Assembly (NCBI RefSeq): GCF_001570565.1
Contig: NZ_BBXE01000017.1
Location: forward strand, 248,001 to 312,000
DNA: 64,000 nt
Direction: 5' to 3'
From: Herbidospora yilanensis
GTDB lineage: Bacteria; Actinomycetota; Actinomycetes; Streptosporangiales; Streptosporangiaceae
The notes below the pieces were generated by a model that saw only the letters and a program-made list of their open reading frames with translations, was not told the DNA's origin and made no database searches. Positions 53,413 to 62,476 of the stretch are shown here, piece by piece. The translations under genes and the position numbers were made by a program. Position 1 is the first letter of the stretch. The number at the start of each line of letters is the position of its first letter.

Positions 53413-54018
53413 GTGACCGTCATCGCCGTCGTCTCGGCCGGGCTGAGCCAGCCCTCCTCCACCAGGTTGCTGGCCGACCGCCTGGCCGAGGCCGCCGGCC
53501 GCCACCTCGCCGGCGCGGAGATCCGCGTCGTCGAGCTGCGCGGCCTGGCCGTCGACATCGCCAACAACCTCGTGACCGGGTTCCCCTCCCCCGCGCTCAA
53601 GGAGGCGCTGGAGACGGTGGAGCGCGCCGACGGCCTGATCGCGGTCACGCCGATCTTCACGGCGTCGTACAGCGGGCTGTTCAAGTCGTTCTTCGACGTG
53701 CTCGACAACACCGCCCTCCAGGGGACCCCGGTGCTGATCGCCGCGACCGGCGGGACCGCCCGGCACTCCCTGGCCCTGGAGCACGCGCTGCGGCCGATGT
53801 TCACCTACCTGCGCGCGGTCGTCGTGCCGACGGCGGTCTACGCGGCCTCGGAGGACTGGGGCGCGACGTCGGGCGACGGGCTGGCCTCCCGGGTCGACCG
53901 GGCCGCGGGCGAACTGGCCGCGCTGCTCTCCCGCACCCCGCGGAAACGGCCCGCCGAGGCGCCGCTCATCCCGTTCGAGCAGCAACTGGCCGCCCTGCGG
54001 CCGTTCACAACCGGCTGA
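53413..54018 (+). CDS. NAD(P)H-dependent FMN reductase (CE1759-like)
   Basis: A 201-aa flavodoxin-like reductase from GTG 53413. It begins VIAVVSAGLSQPSSTRLLAD, and has VTPIFTASYSGLFKSFFDVL, the FMN-loop signature of the family. It provides FMNH2 to the LLM oxygenase encoded 15 nt upstream. Its stop overlaps the convergent GNAT gene by 14 nt. Confidence 0.88.
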   Translation: MTVIAVVSAGLSQPSSTRLLADRLAEAAGRHLAGAEIRVVELRGLAVDIANNLVTGFPSPALKEALETVERADGLIAVTPIFTASYSGLFKSFFDVLDNTALQGTPVLIAATGGTARHSLALEHALRPMFTYLRAVVVPTAVYAASEDWGATSGDGLASRVDRAAGELAALLSRTPRKRPAEAPLIPFEQQLAALRPFTTG

Positions 54019-54514
54019 ACGGCTCGGCGTAGGCGAACGGGCCCTTCTCCCCCCGGTACGCCGACAGGGGCCGCGCCTGGAAATAGCGGCCCCACTGCGG
54101 GTCGGGAGAGACGATCCCGAGGTCGGAGGCGGGGCGGAAGCCGTACCGCGAGTAGTAGTCGGGGCTGCCCAGCAGGACCACGACGGGCTCCCCGAGCGCG
54201 TCGGCGGCCCCGAGGACCGCGTGCATCAGCGCCAGCCCGACGCCCCGGCGCTGCCACTCGGGCGCGACCGCGAGCGGGCCGAGGCCGAGCGCGGGCGCTC
54301 CGCCGAGGTCGGCGCGGGTGCAGACCACGTGACCGGCCACCGCGCCGCCGATCTCGGCGACCATCGACAGGGCCGGGATCCAGCCCGCGTCGGCGCGCAG
54401 CTCGTCGACCAGCGGGGACTCGACCGGGTCGGGGACGTCCGGTCCGGCGAAGGCCCGCCGGACGACCTCGCGGATCGCGGCCACGTCGTCGGGGGCCTCA
54501 CGTCGGATCAGCAT
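54005..54514 (-). CDS. GNAT-family N-acetyltransferase (YhbS-like)
   Basis: A 169-aa GNAT protein from ATG 54514 (an upstream in-frame ATG at 54592 lies inside the divergent gene's leader and is unlikely). It begins MLIRREAPDDVAAIREVVRR and carries APEWQRRGVGLALMHAVL (acetyl-CoA loop) and SPDYYSRYGFRPASDLGI, both typical of the YhbS/YhbS-like subgroup. Substrate unknown. It is divergent from the RibD-like gene, with only 64 nt between. Confidence 0.87.
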   Translation of the reverse strand: MLIRREAPDDVAAIREVVRRAFAGPDVPDPVESPLVDELRADAGWIPALSMVAEIGGAVAGHVVCTRADLGGAPALGLGPLAVAPEWQRRGVGLALMHAVLGAADALGEPVVVLLGSPDYYSRYGFRPASDLGIVSPDPQWGRYFQARPLSAYRGEKGPFAYAEPFSRL

Positions 54515-54578
54515 CAGGTCAGTGTGATCACGCGAGCCGACCCCGGCAACCGGTTTACCCTCGGCTACGCTCGGTGAC

Positions 54579-55199
54579 ATGCCGGCCGACACGCCCTATG
54601 TGGTCGCCCACCTGGGCGTCTCGCTCGACGGGAAGACCGACGGGTTCCCTCGCGACGAGACCCGGTTCCACCAGCTCGTCGGCACCACCTGGCACGAGGA
54701 CGTCACCCTGGCCGGGTCCGACACCGTCCTCGCCCGGGAGCCCGCCATGGCCCCCGGTCCCGGGCCGCGCGACCCGGGCCCGCTGCTGGCCGTGGTCGAC
54801 GGCCGCGCCCGGGTCACCCGCTGGCAGGAGCTCCGCGACGCCGGCCACTGGTCGGAGGTGCTGGCCCTGCACTGCCGCGCCACCCCGCCGCGCCCCGTCG
54901 GCCGCTACGTCCCCGAACTCGTCGTCGGCGACGACCGGGTCGACCTGGCGGCGGCGCTGCGCGCGCTCGGGCGGCGGCCGGGCGTCGCGGTGGTGCGCGT
55001 GGTCAGCGGCGGGCGGCTCGTCGGCCGGCTGCTGGCCCGGGGGCTGGTCGACGAGGTCAGCCTGCTGGTCCACCCGGTCATGGGCGTCGGCTCCCGCGAC
55101 TGGTGGGGCGAAGCGCCGCCGCCCGCGCGGTCGCTCCAGCTCATCGAGAGCGACACGTTCGGCCGGGGCCTGGTGTGGCTGCGTTACCGTGTCGCGTGA
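54579..55199 (+). CDS. RibD C-terminal / dihydrofolate-reductase-like protein
   Basis: A 206-aa protein from ATG 54579. VVAHLGVSLDGKTDG (residues about 8-22) is the start of the RibD_C fold, and LLARGLVDEVSLLVHPVMG (about 150-168) its second conserved motif. Members reduce a ribosyl-pyrimidine in riboflavin synthesis or unrelated substrates. No rib genes are nearby, so a different reductase is likely. It is complete and well preserved. Confidence 0.85.
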   Translation: MPADTPYVVAHLGVSLDGKTDGFPRDETRFHQLVGTTWHEDVTLAGSDTVLAREPAMAPGPGPRDPGPLLAVVDGRARVTRWQELRDAGHWSEVLALHCRATPPRPVGRYVPELVVGDDRVDLAAALRALGRRPGVAVVRVVSGGRLVGRLLARGLVDEVSLLVHPVMGVGSRDWWGEAPPPARSLQLIESDTFGRGLVWLRYRVA

Positions 55200-55219
55200 G
55201 CGACGTCCCGCCTGACGCC

Positions 55220-56155
55220 TCAGAGCCACCTCAGCCAGGAGCCGTGCGGGTCGGTGACCGCCTTCGGGACGCCGTCGAGGGCGGTCACGAACGCCAGGCG
55301 GTCAGCGGGGACCACGCCGTCGGGGACCGCCAGCCGAGGGAGGCGCGTGGCGCCCTCGTTGGAGATCCACCGCACGCCGAGGCCGGTGACCAGGCCGACG
55401 AAACGGTCGCGGGCCTCGGAGGTCAGGTAGGGCAACATCGCCGAGTGGAAGACGACCACGGTGCCGTGCGCCCCCGCCTCCTCGACCAGGCCGGGCAGGG
55501 CCTCGGCGGCGTCGCCGCGCACCAGGCGGGGCGGGCGCTCGGCGGCGAGGGCGAGGGCGGCGCGCAGGCGGTCGCGGCGGGCGTCCTCGCCGGGCCAGAC
55601 GAGGCATTCGAGCCAGCGGCGCTCGCCGGGGTCGGTGACGTCGACGGGGGCCAGGTCGACGCCCGCCCGCCAGGCGACGTCGGGGACCGCGCCGGGGACG
55701 GGCGGGTCGCCCTCGGTCACGCAGGTCAGGGTCACGGGGCCGGGGCCGAAGGGGTCGCGCCGGTCGTAGGCGTACCGGTAGCGGTCGAGCTGGAGGCAGA
55801 GACCGGCCGAGGCGCCGACCTCGATGAGGGCGAGCGGGCCGGGGATCTGGGCGAGGACCGGCAGGAGGCTGGCGCAGCGGCCGGCCTCGTTGGTCTGGGT
55901 GCGGCGGGCCAGGACGGTCCTCTCGACGCGGGGCCAGTGCTCTGCGGCCCACGCGCGGAAGCCGCCCTCCTCGGTCTCCGGGCCGCCCGCGAACCGGACC
56001 GCGGCCAGGACCAGGTTCGGCTGGCGTTTCGGCGGCGGGAGCGTGTCGATGAGGGCGATCAGAGCGGGGTCGGCCGCGATCGCGACGGCGAGGTCCCGGT
56101 AGGCGCCCCGGGCCTCGCGGATGCCGAAGGTTCGGTAGACGTCGGCGGTGTCCAT
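55220..56155 (-). CDS. DUF2332 family protein
   Basis: A 311-aa protein from ATG 56155. It starts YRTFGIREARGAYRDLAVAI and has LIEVGASAGLCLQLDRYRYA (a SAM-methyltransferase-like G-rich motif), HGTVVVFHSAMLPYLTSEAR and WISNEGATRLPRLA, all typical of DUF2332. The fold suggests a methyltransferase-related protein but no activity is known. It is convergent with the RibD-like gene (20 nt gap). Confidence 0.85.
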   Translation of the reverse strand: MDTADVYRTFGIREARGAYRDLAVAIAADPALIALIDTLPPPKRQPNLVLAAVRFAGGPETEEGGFRAWAAEHWPRVERTVLARRTQTNEAGRCASLLPVLAQIPGPLALIEVGASAGLCLQLDRYRYAYDRRDPFGPGPVTLTCVTEGDPPVPGAVPDVAWRAGVDLAPVDVTDPGERRWLECLVWPGEDARRDRLRAALALAAERPPRLVRGDAAEALPGLVEEAGAHGTVVVFHSAMLPYLTSEARDRFVGLVTGLGVRWISNEGATRLPRLAVPDGVVPADRLAFVTALDGVPKAVTDPHGSWLRWL

Positions 56156-56199
56156 GCCCGCATCCTCTCCGGGCGGCCGGGATGCGGTTCACTGGGGGT

Positions 56200-56585
56200 G
56201 TGGAGGAGCGGATCGTCATCGGGGCCCGGTTCAACGGGCCGCCCGCCTCGGCCAACGGCGGCTACGCCGCCGGGCTGGCCGCCGCGTTCGTCGACGGCCC
56301 GGCGCGGCCGTCGCGGACCACGGTGTGGTGCGGCCGGAGATCCTGGGGGCGGCGCTCGACTGCGTCGGCTATCCGCCGTTCGCCCAGGGCACCGGCGTCA
56401 TCGCCCTGCTGGGCACGATGGAGGCCCGGATCGGCCGCGAGGTCCGGGCCGGGGAGCGCCTGGTGGCCGTGGGATGGCCGCTGGGGTCGTCGGGGCGGAA
56501 GTTGTTCAGCGCCTCGGCTCTGCTGTCGGCGGACGAGGTCGTCGCGAGCGCCCGCGCCACCTGGATCACGGTGCCCGGCCCGTAG
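56200..56585 (+). pseudogene. Hotdog thioesterase-like remnant (internal deletion and frameshift)
   Basis: From GTG 56200 about 35 codons (ARFNGPPASANGGYAAGLAA) match the start of a hotdog/thioesterase-like protein. In a second reading frame the following sequence (VRPEILGAALDCVGYPPFAQ, then GERLVAVGWPLGSSGRKLFS and RATWITV, stop 56585) matches the C-terminal part. About 100 central codons of the usual protein are missing and the two parts are out of frame; the join is near 56300-56325. The gene is therefore dead. The C-frame extends to 56148 upstream only in non-homologous sequence. Confidence 0.7.
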
Positions 56586-56595
56586 GGTGACGCCC

Positions 56596-57255
56596 ATGGA
56601 TGCGCTACCTCTGGCTTGGAAAGAAGGCGGGCCGCCGGGAGACGTCCCGGTCGTCCTCATCCACGGGCTGACCGGCACCTCCGCCACGTGGGACCCGATC
56701 GCCCCCTGCCTGGGGCGGCACTGGATCGCCCCCGACATGCGCGGACACGGCGCCAGCCCTCGTCACCCCGACTACAGCCTCGGCCTGATGGCCGCCGACA
56801 CCCTGGCGTTCCTCGACGCCCGGGGCCTCACGAAGATCGACCTGGTCGGCCACTCGATGGGCGGGCGGGTGGCCCTGCTGGTCGCCCGCGAGCGGCCCGG
56901 CCTGGTCCGGCGGCTGGTGCTGGAGGACTCGTTCCCGGCGCCGCACGAGCCGCAGGTCATCGAGCCCTACGTCGCGACCGGCGAGGAGGTCGACCACGAC
57001 CCGGCCGTGATCGACGTGATCAGGGCCGGGGTGCGCGCGGTCGACCCCGCCTGGTGGGCGCGGCTGGGCGAGCTGACCATGCCGGTGCTGGTCGTCGGGG
57101 GCGCGTACAGCGAACTGGTGCCGCAGGAGGCGCTGGCCGAGTTCACCGCGGCGCTGCCCGACGGGCGGCGGGTGGTGCTGGGCGCCGGGCACAGCGTGCA
57201 CGCCGAGGATCCCGACGGGTTCGTGAAGGAGGTCGCGGCCTTCCTCAACCGGTGA
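56596..57255 (+). CDS. Alpha/beta hydrolase
   Basis: A 219-aa alpha/beta hydrolase from ATG 56596, 10 nt after the thioesterase remnant. PVVLIHGLTGTSATWDPIAP is the oxyanion-hole region (HG), VGHSMGGRVAL is the nucleophile elbow (Ser), LGAGHSVHAEDP supplies the catalytic His, and the acid is expected in the strand near LVVGGAYSELV. It lacks a large cap, so small esters or lactones are plausible substrates. Its stop overlaps the convergent CGNR gene by 11 nt. Confidence 0.87.
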   Translation: MDALPLAWKEGGPPGDVPVVLIHGLTGTSATWDPIAPCLGRHWIAPDMRGHGASPRHPDYSLGLMAADTLAFLDARGLTKIDLVGHSMGGRVALLVARERPGLVRRLVLEDSFPAPHEPQVIEPYVATGEEVDHDPAVIDVIRAGVRAVDPAWWARLGELTMPVLVVGGAYSELVPQEALAEFTAALPDGRRVVLGAGHSVHAEDPDGFVKEVAAFLNR

Positions 57256-57811
57256 GGCCGCGGCGGTGGCGGCTGGCCTTCTCCCGGTTGCCGCAGACGC
57301 TCATGCTGCACCAGCGGCGCCGGCCGCCCCGCGAGGAGTCGAGGAACAACCAGCCGCACCGGCCGCACGCCCTGACCCGGGCGGGCGGAAGGGTGAACAC
57401 GGCCTCGACGGCCGACAACGCCAGCGCGGCGGGGATCGCCCCGGGCGAAGCCCACCCGGCGGCGGCCCGGCCGGCCCGCAGGCCCTTCCCGGCCCGTTCG
57501 AGCAGCGCGCCGAAGGGCCCGGCCGGCGCGGCCTCGCCCCGGGCGATCGCGTCGAACACCGCCCAGGCCTGCTCGCGGACGGTCCGCGTCTCCGCCACGA
57601 CACCACTCGCGAGCGACTCGGGCGCCTCGTCGAACAACCCGGCGGAGAGGCACCAGCTCAGCACGTCGGAGGGGGATCTGAGCAGTTCGACGTCCTCTCC
57701 GGCCGGGAGCGTCCGGTCGAAGACGGTGTTCGCGAGGTCGAGGACCAGGTGGCCGCCGATGAAGTGGGCGTCCTCCCAGGGCGGCCTGACCCGCGACGTC
57801 AGAGTAACCAT
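57245..57811 (-). CDS. CGNR zinc-finger protein (ABATE domain), probable regulator
   Basis: A 188-aa protein from ATG 57811. The N-terminal ABATE domain begins DAHFIGGHLVLDLANTVFDR; the C-terminal CGNR zinc finger is ACGRCGWLFLDSSRGGRRRW followed by CSMSVCGNREKASRHR, with four Cys. CGNR proteins are DNA-binding regulators associated with stress or secondary metabolism. It abuts the MFS gene (its start is 1 nt before the MFS stop), so it is the last gene of the NRPS operon. Confidence 0.88.
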   Translation of the reverse strand: MVTLTSRVRPPWEDAHFIGGHLVLDLANTVFDRTLPAGEDVELLRSPSDVLSWCLSAGLFDEAPESLASGVVAETRTVREQAWAVFDAIARGEAAPAGPFGALLERAGKGLRAGRAAAGWASPGAIPAALALSAVEAVFTLPPARVRACGRCGWLFLDSSRGGRRRWCSMSVCGNREKASRHRRGLTG

Positions 57812-59245
57812 TTAACGCACTATATCTGGTTCCCCCTTGAGCCGTCGCCGGAGCAGGACCGTCACGACGGCCGCCACCGCCGCGAACACCACCGAGCACC
57901 AGAGGGCCCAGCGCCAGCCGGCCGATTCGCCGCCCGGCCCGGTGGCGAAGTGGGCCGCCACCGACGTCACGACGCCGACCCCGACGGCCAGCCCGAGCTG
58001 CTGCGAGACGTTGATCAGGGCTCCGGCCGTGGCACGGCGCCCCTCCTCGGCGCCGTTCGTGCCGGCGATGCTCGTCGTGATCAGGGCCAGGATGTGGCCG
58101 AAGGCGTTCACCGAGGTGCCCGCCAGCACGAGCACGAGCCCGTGGTCGTCCGGCAGGCCCACCATGACCAGGATGCCGATCGTCTCGATCACGATCCCGC
58201 CCAGCAGCACGCGGTAGAGCCCGAACCGCTCGACGAGCCGTCCCGCGTAGACGCCGGTCACGACCGCGACCGCCCCGGAGAGGGCGAACGCCAGGCCGGT
58301 CGCGAGCGCGCCCAGGCCGAGGCGGGTCTGCAGGTAGAGCGTGAGGATGAAGAGCATGCCGCCGTACGAGCAGATCAGCAGGACGGTGATCAGGTTGGCC
58401 GCGCCGATGGCGGCGGTGCGGAAGATGGAGATCGGCACGAGCGCCTCCCGCCGGCGCGACTCCACCCAGACGAACAGGGCCGCGGCCGGCACCGCGACGC
58501 CCGCCGCCAGCAGGATCGGGGCCGACGTCCAGCCGTACTCCTCCCCCTCGGTCAGGGCGAAGACGAAGGCGGCCATGCCCGTGGCCGCCAGGACGACCCC
58601 GGCGAGGTCGAGGCGGCGGGAGGCGTGCGTGTCGCGGCTCTCGCCGAGGTGGATCCCGGCCAGGACGCCGAAGAGCACCACGAGGGGCACGTTGACCAGG
58701 AAGACCGACCGCCATCCGGCGTACTCGGTGAGGATGCCGCCGAGCACCATGCCGGAGACGAACCCGGCCGACAGCGCCGCCCCGTACACGCCCAGGGCGC
58801 GTTCCCGCCGGGGCCCTTCCGGGACGGTCGCCTGGAGCAGCCCCAGGCCCGCCGGGGCGATGAACGCCGCGGCCACCCCCTGCAGGGCGCGGCCCGCGAT
58901 GAGCGCGGCGGGCGACCAGGCCAGGCCCGCCAGGAGCGAGGCCAGGCCGAAGGCGGCCAGGCCCCAGACGAACACCCGCTTGCGGCCGTAGAGGTCGGCG
59001 ACCCTGCCCCCGAGGAGGAGGAAGCCGCAGAAGGTGAGCGGGTAGGCCGACAACACCCAGGCGACGCCGCCGCCGGGCCCGAAGTCCATGCCCTCGCGGA
59101 TGCTCGGGGCGGCCACGTTGATGATCGAGTAGTCGACGGCGATCAGGAACTGGGTGCCGCAGATGACGGCGAGCGGCCAGAACCGCCGCGATCGGGTCGT
59201 GCCGCCGGCCCTGCCGGGATCGTGCGTCGCCAGGTTCATGCCCAT
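57812..59245 (-). CDS. DHA2-type MFS transporter (EmrB/QacA-like), probable product exporter
   Basis: A 477-aa MFS protein from ATG 59245 with about 14 membrane segments. VDYSIINVAAPSI is the motif of DHA2 drug exporters, and GGRVADLYGRKRVFVWGLAA holds the GxxxDrxGRkr loop. It lies 10 nt downstream of the aspartate kinase gene and precedes the CGNR regulator. In an NRPS cluster it probably exports the peptide and gives self-resistance. Confidence 0.88.
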   Translation of the reverse strand: MGMNLATHDPGRAGGTTRSRRFWPLAVICGTQFLIAVDYSIINVAAPSIREGMDFGPGGGVAWVLSAYPLTFCGFLLLGGRVADLYGRKRVFVWGLAAFGLASLLAGLAWSPAALIAGRALQGVAAAFIAPAGLGLLQATVPEGPRRERALGVYGAALSAGFVSGMVLGGILTEYAGWRSVFLVNVPLVVLFGVLAGIHLGESRDTHASRRLDLAGVVLAATGMAAFVFALTEGEEYGWTSAPILLAAGVAVPAAALFVWVESRRREALVPISIFRTAAIGAANLITVLLICSYGGMLFILTLYLQTRLGLGALATGLAFALSGAVAVVTGVYAGRLVERFGLYRVLLGGIVIETIGILVMVGLPDDHGLVLVLAGTSVNAFGHILALITTSIAGTNGAEEGRRATAGALINVSQQLGLAVGVGVVTSVAAHFATGPGGESAGWRWALWCSVVFAAVAAVVTVLLRRRLKGEPDIVR

Positions 59246-59255
59246 GCCTTTCGGT

Positions 59256-60455
59256 TCAGCCGGGGGTCAGAAACAGGCCGTGCAGTCGCGTCACCGCCTT
59301 CAGCACGTCGGGCTCGGGACAGGTGACGGAGATCCGCCGGGGGCGGACCGTGAGGTCTCGCACCTGGACGCCGGCGGCTCTGAGCGTGTCGGGGAGCAGG
59401 CGCACCCGCGGGTGGTTCGGGCGGAACCCCCGGCCGACCAGCGACACCGTGCCCATGGGCGGCGACCAGTACGATCCGGCGCAGGCGCCGGCCGCGCGCA
59501 GGCCGGCGAGCAGCTCGTCCACCTGGTCGCGGTCGGCGGCGTCCACCGTGAACCGCAGGGTGTAGCCGGTCCCGGCGGTGAGGTGGTCGAGCACGTCGAC
59601 GGGCGGCGGGAGATCGGCCAGGGCGGCGGCGATGGTGGTCAGCGCGGCCGGGTCGACCCCGTCGAGCCGGCAGCGGAGCCGGCCGGTCCGGTGGGCGACG
59701 CCGACGGCGGCGAACCGCCCGTCGTCCGGCGGGGCCGAGGTCACCCAGGTCCCCATGCCGTCGGTCGTGCTCGACCGCACGTGGACGGGCACGCGGTGGG
59801 CGCCGGCGAGTTCGACGCTGGAGTGGGCGAGCACCGTGGCTCCCCCGGCGGCCAGTTCGGCCATGTCCTCATAGGAGAGGCGGTCGAGCTTGCGGGCGTC
59901 GGCGACGTGCCGGGGATCGGCGGTGAACACGCCCTCCACGTCGGTGAAGATCTCGCAGGCCTCGGCCCGCAGCGCCGCCGCCAGGGCGACGGCGGTGGTG
60001 TCGGAGCCGCCCCGGCTGAGCGTGGTCAGCTCGCCGCTCCCGGCGGCGATGCCCTGGAACCCGGCCACCACGGGCACGTAGCCGGTCCGCACGCACTCGC
60101 GGATCAGTTTCGGCCGGACGTTGACGATGCTCGCGCAACCGTGGACGCCGTCGGTGACGATGCCGCCGTCGCGGGCGTTGAACGAGCGGGCCGGCACGCC
60201 CAGCTCGTGCAGCGCCATGGCGAGCGCGGCGGCGGAGGCCTGTTCACCGGTGCTGAGCAGCAGGTCCAGTTCCCGGGCGTGCGGGTTGCCGGTGAGCTCG
60301 CGGGCCAGGCCGAGCATCGCGTCGGTGGTGCCGCCCATCGCGGAGACGACGGCCACCACCGACCCCTGCGCGGCGGCGATGCGCTTCGCCGCGTGACCGA
60401 TCTTGTCCACGTCCCCCAGTGATGTGCCGCCGTACTTCTGGATCACCAGGTTCAT
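59256..60455 (-). CDS. Aspartate kinase, cluster-associated
   Basis: A 399-aa aspartate kinase from ATG 60455. MNLVIQKYGGTSLGDVDKIG is the N-terminal KYGGTS motif, TTLSRGGSDTTAVALAAAL is the ATP/Asp site, and IFTDVEGVFTADPR follows. The C-terminal region (about 245-399) would hold the ACT domains, but it is atypical and its usual feedback-site residues are not obvious, so it may be feedback-insensitive. It should raise the supply of Asp-family amino acids (Thr, homoserine, diaminobutyrate or Lys) for the NRPS. This cluster role is inference. Confidence 0.9.
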   Translation of the reverse strand: MNLVIQKYGGTSLGDVDKIGHAAKRIAAAQGSVVAVVSAMGGTTDAMLGLARELTGNPHARELDLLLSTGEQASAAALAMALHELGVPARSFNARDGGIVTDGVHGCASIVNVRPKLIRECVRTGYVPVVAGFQGIAAGSGELTTLSRGGSDTTAVALAAALRAEACEIFTDVEGVFTADPRHVADARKLDRLSYEDMAELAAGGATVLAHSSVELAGAHRVPVHVRSSTTDGMGTWVTSAPPDDGRFAAVGVAHRTGRLRCRLDGVDPAALTTIAAALADLPPPVDVLDHLTAGTGYTLRFTVDAADRDQVDELLAGLRAAGACAGSYWSPPMGTVSLVGRGFRPNHPRVRLLPDTLRAAGVQVRDLTVRPRRISVTCPEPDVLKAVTRLHGLFLTPG

Positions 60456-60458
60456 CGG

Positions 60459-61343
60459 TCACTCCTGCGGCTGCGGGAGCCGGACCGACTCGGCCGCCGC
60501 CCTCCGGTAGTAGAGCTGCGCGTCGTCGTCGGACCGCATGCCCGCCGCACCGTGGATCTGCATGGTCTGGACGGTGACCGTGCGGGCCAGGTCGGCGGCC
60601 TCGGCGAGGGTGGCCGCCGCGTGCGCGGCGGCGTCGCGGTCGTGGACGAGCAGGCGGGCCGCGTCGACGCGCATCGACATCTCGGCGAGCCGGAAGGACA
60701 ACGCCTGGTTGGCGCCGATGGCGCGGCCGAACTGGCGGCGCGTCTTCGCGTAGCCGACGGCGTGGTCGATCGCCGCCTGGGCCAGGCCCACGAGATAGGC
60801 CGCCTGGCGCACCCGCGCGGGCGCCCAGTCGACGGGGCCGGCCCAGGTCGTCACGGGCGTGTCCGTGAAGTCGACCCGGTGGAGCTCGCCCCGGCCGGTC
60901 TCCTCGTGCCGCCGCGTCGTGATGGACGGATGGCCGGCCCGGACGAGCGCCGACCGGTCCCCGCCGACGACGGCGAAGTGCTCGACCTCGTCCGCGAACC
61001 CGACGAAGTCGCACCGGGCGGTGATCGTCTCGTCCTGGCCGGAGTACGACCCCGCCGCGAGCGCCACCGGCGCGTGGCCGAGATCGGCGTCGGGGAACAG
61101 TTCGCGCGCGGTCAGGGTGTCGAGGAGCGGGCCCTGGTAGAGGACCGATCCGAGGAGCTCGGCCAGGCCGGCCGCGTCGCCGTCGTCGAGGGCGCCGAGG
61201 CCGGTCAGGCCCTCCCACACCATCGCGCGGGTCTCGCGGCGGTCGTCGTCGGTGTCCCCGCCCTCGCCGCGCGGGCGGTCGGCCATCCGCCGGACCAGCG
61301 GGGCCAGGTCTCCTTCGAAGAACTCGGCGATCGTGGTGGTCAT
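60459..61343 (-). CDS. Short acyl-CoA dehydrogenase-like protein (likely non-catalytic partner)
   Basis: A 294-aa ACAD-fold protein from ATG 61343. It has the helical C-domain (RRQFGRAIGANQALSFRLAE; MQIHGAAGMRSDDDAQLYYR) but lacks the usual middle-domain motif and its end has no catalytic Glu in a QGSSEI-like context. It overlaps the next ACAD by 4 nt. Actinobacterial ACADs can work as alpha2beta2 pairs with one catalytic-poor partner; that model fits. It would act on a PCP- or CoA-bound acyl or aminoacyl group. Confidence 0.8.
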   Translation of the reverse strand: MTTTIAEFFEGDLAPLVRRMADRPRGEGGDTDDDRRETRAMVWEGLTGLGALDDGDAAGLAELLGSVLYQGPLLDTLTARELFPDADLGHAPVALAAGSYSGQDETITARCDFVGFADEVEHFAVVGGDRSALVRAGHPSITTRRHEETGRGELHRVDFTDTPVTTWAGPVDWAPARVRQAAYLVGLAQAAIDHAVGYAKTRRQFGRAIGANQALSFRLAEMSMRVDAARLLVHDRDAAAHAAATLAEAADLARTVTVQTMQIHGAAGMRSDDDAQLYYRRAAAESVRLPQPQE

Positions 61344-62476
61344 GACGGCAACCCCAGTTTCGATGTGGCGACGAAATAGAGCATGATCTCCGAGGAGCCC
61401 TGGGCCAGCGTGAGGCCGGGCGCCTCCCGGAACGCGGCGTCGAAGACGCCGTCGGCGATCGCGTCGGGGTCGCGCGCGTCGAGCAGCGCCCGCGGTCCGA
61501 GCAGCTCGACCGCGGCCACCGACACCTCCTTGGCCGTCTCGGACGTGTACCACTTGGCGGTCGCCGAGTGGATCTCGTCGGGCTTGCCCTCGTGCAGGTT
61601 GGCGATGCACCGCCAGGCCAGCAGCCGGGCCGCGCGCACCCGGGTCTCCAGGCGCGCCAGGCGTTCCCCACTCCCCGGCGGCGCGTGCTCGCGCAGCGCG
61701 GCCAGCGTGCGTTCGGCCTTGGCGGAGTGGTCGAGCCCGGTGCGCTCGAACGGCAGCACCCGGTTCAGCACCTGCCAGCCGTCGTCGACCTCGCCGAGCA
61801 CGTCCTCGCGGCCGATCCGGATCCCGTCGAGCGTGATCAGGTCGAAGCGCTCCTCCGACAGGTTCCACACCGGCTCGATCACGGTGCCCAGGGTGTGCAG
61901 CGGGACCAGGAACAGCGTGATCCCGGCGTAGTCGACCGGGCCGGTCGAGGTGCGGGCCGCGCACAACGCGAAGTCGCTGTGCTGCGCCTTCATGTTGTAG
62001 ATCTTCCGGCCCGTCAGGCGGTGGCCGTCGCCGTCGGGCTCGGCGCGGGTGGCGAGCGAGCCCAGGTCGGATCCGACGTCGGGCTCGCTGAACAGCACGT
62101 TGGCCGTGGTCTCGCCGCGCGCCAGGCCCGGCAGGTAGCGCTCCTTCTGCTCGTCGGTGCCCATCAGGTTGATGGCGTTGCCGACGATGTCGACGCCCAG
62201 GGAGTGCACGTTCTCGGGCACGCCGTGGCGGATCATCTCCTCGGTGACGATCGCCTTCTCGACGATCGTGGCCCCCGAGCCGCCGTACCGTTCCGGCCAG
62301 TTGATCGCGAGCCAGCCGAGCTTGCCCAGCCGCCGGTGGACGTCGAGCAGCCCGCTCTCCTCCCCGTACGGCGTCCGCCGCGACTGGGCGATCTCGGCGC
62401 GCACAACGTCCTCGCACAGCAGCGCGCAGACCTTCTCCCGGAAGCCCTCCTGTTCGGGCGTGAAGACCGGCGTCAT
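61340..62476 (-). CDS. Acyl-CoA dehydrogenase, catalytic partner, cluster-associated
   Basis: A 378-aa acyl-CoA dehydrogenase from ATG 62476. NVLFSEPDVGSDLGSLATRA (middle-domain) and LTGRKIYNMKAQHSDFALCA are preserved, and LTLAQGSSEIMLYFVATSKL carries the catalytic Glu position. It probably introduces a double bond into an NRPS-bound or CoA-bound building block. It overlaps the thioesterase gene and the short ACAD gene by 4 nt each. Confidence 0.87.
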   Translation of the reverse strand: MTPVFTPEQEGFREKVCALLCEDVVRAEIAQSRRTPYGEESGLLDVHRRLGKLGWLAINWPERYGGSGATIVEKAIVTEEMIRHGVPENVHSLGVDIVGNAINLMGTDEQKERYLPGLARGETTANVLFSEPDVGSDLGSLATRAEPDGDGHRLTGRKIYNMKAQHSDFALCAARTSTGPVDYAGITLFLVPLHTLGTVIEPVWNLSEERFDLITLDGIRIGREDVLGEVDDGWQVLNRVLPFERTGLDHSAKAERTLAALREHAPPGSGERLARLETRVRAARLLAWRCIANLHEGKPDEIHSATAKWYTSETAKEVSVAAVELLGPRALLDARDPDAIADGVFDAAFREAPGLTLAQGSSEIMLYFVATSKLGLPS

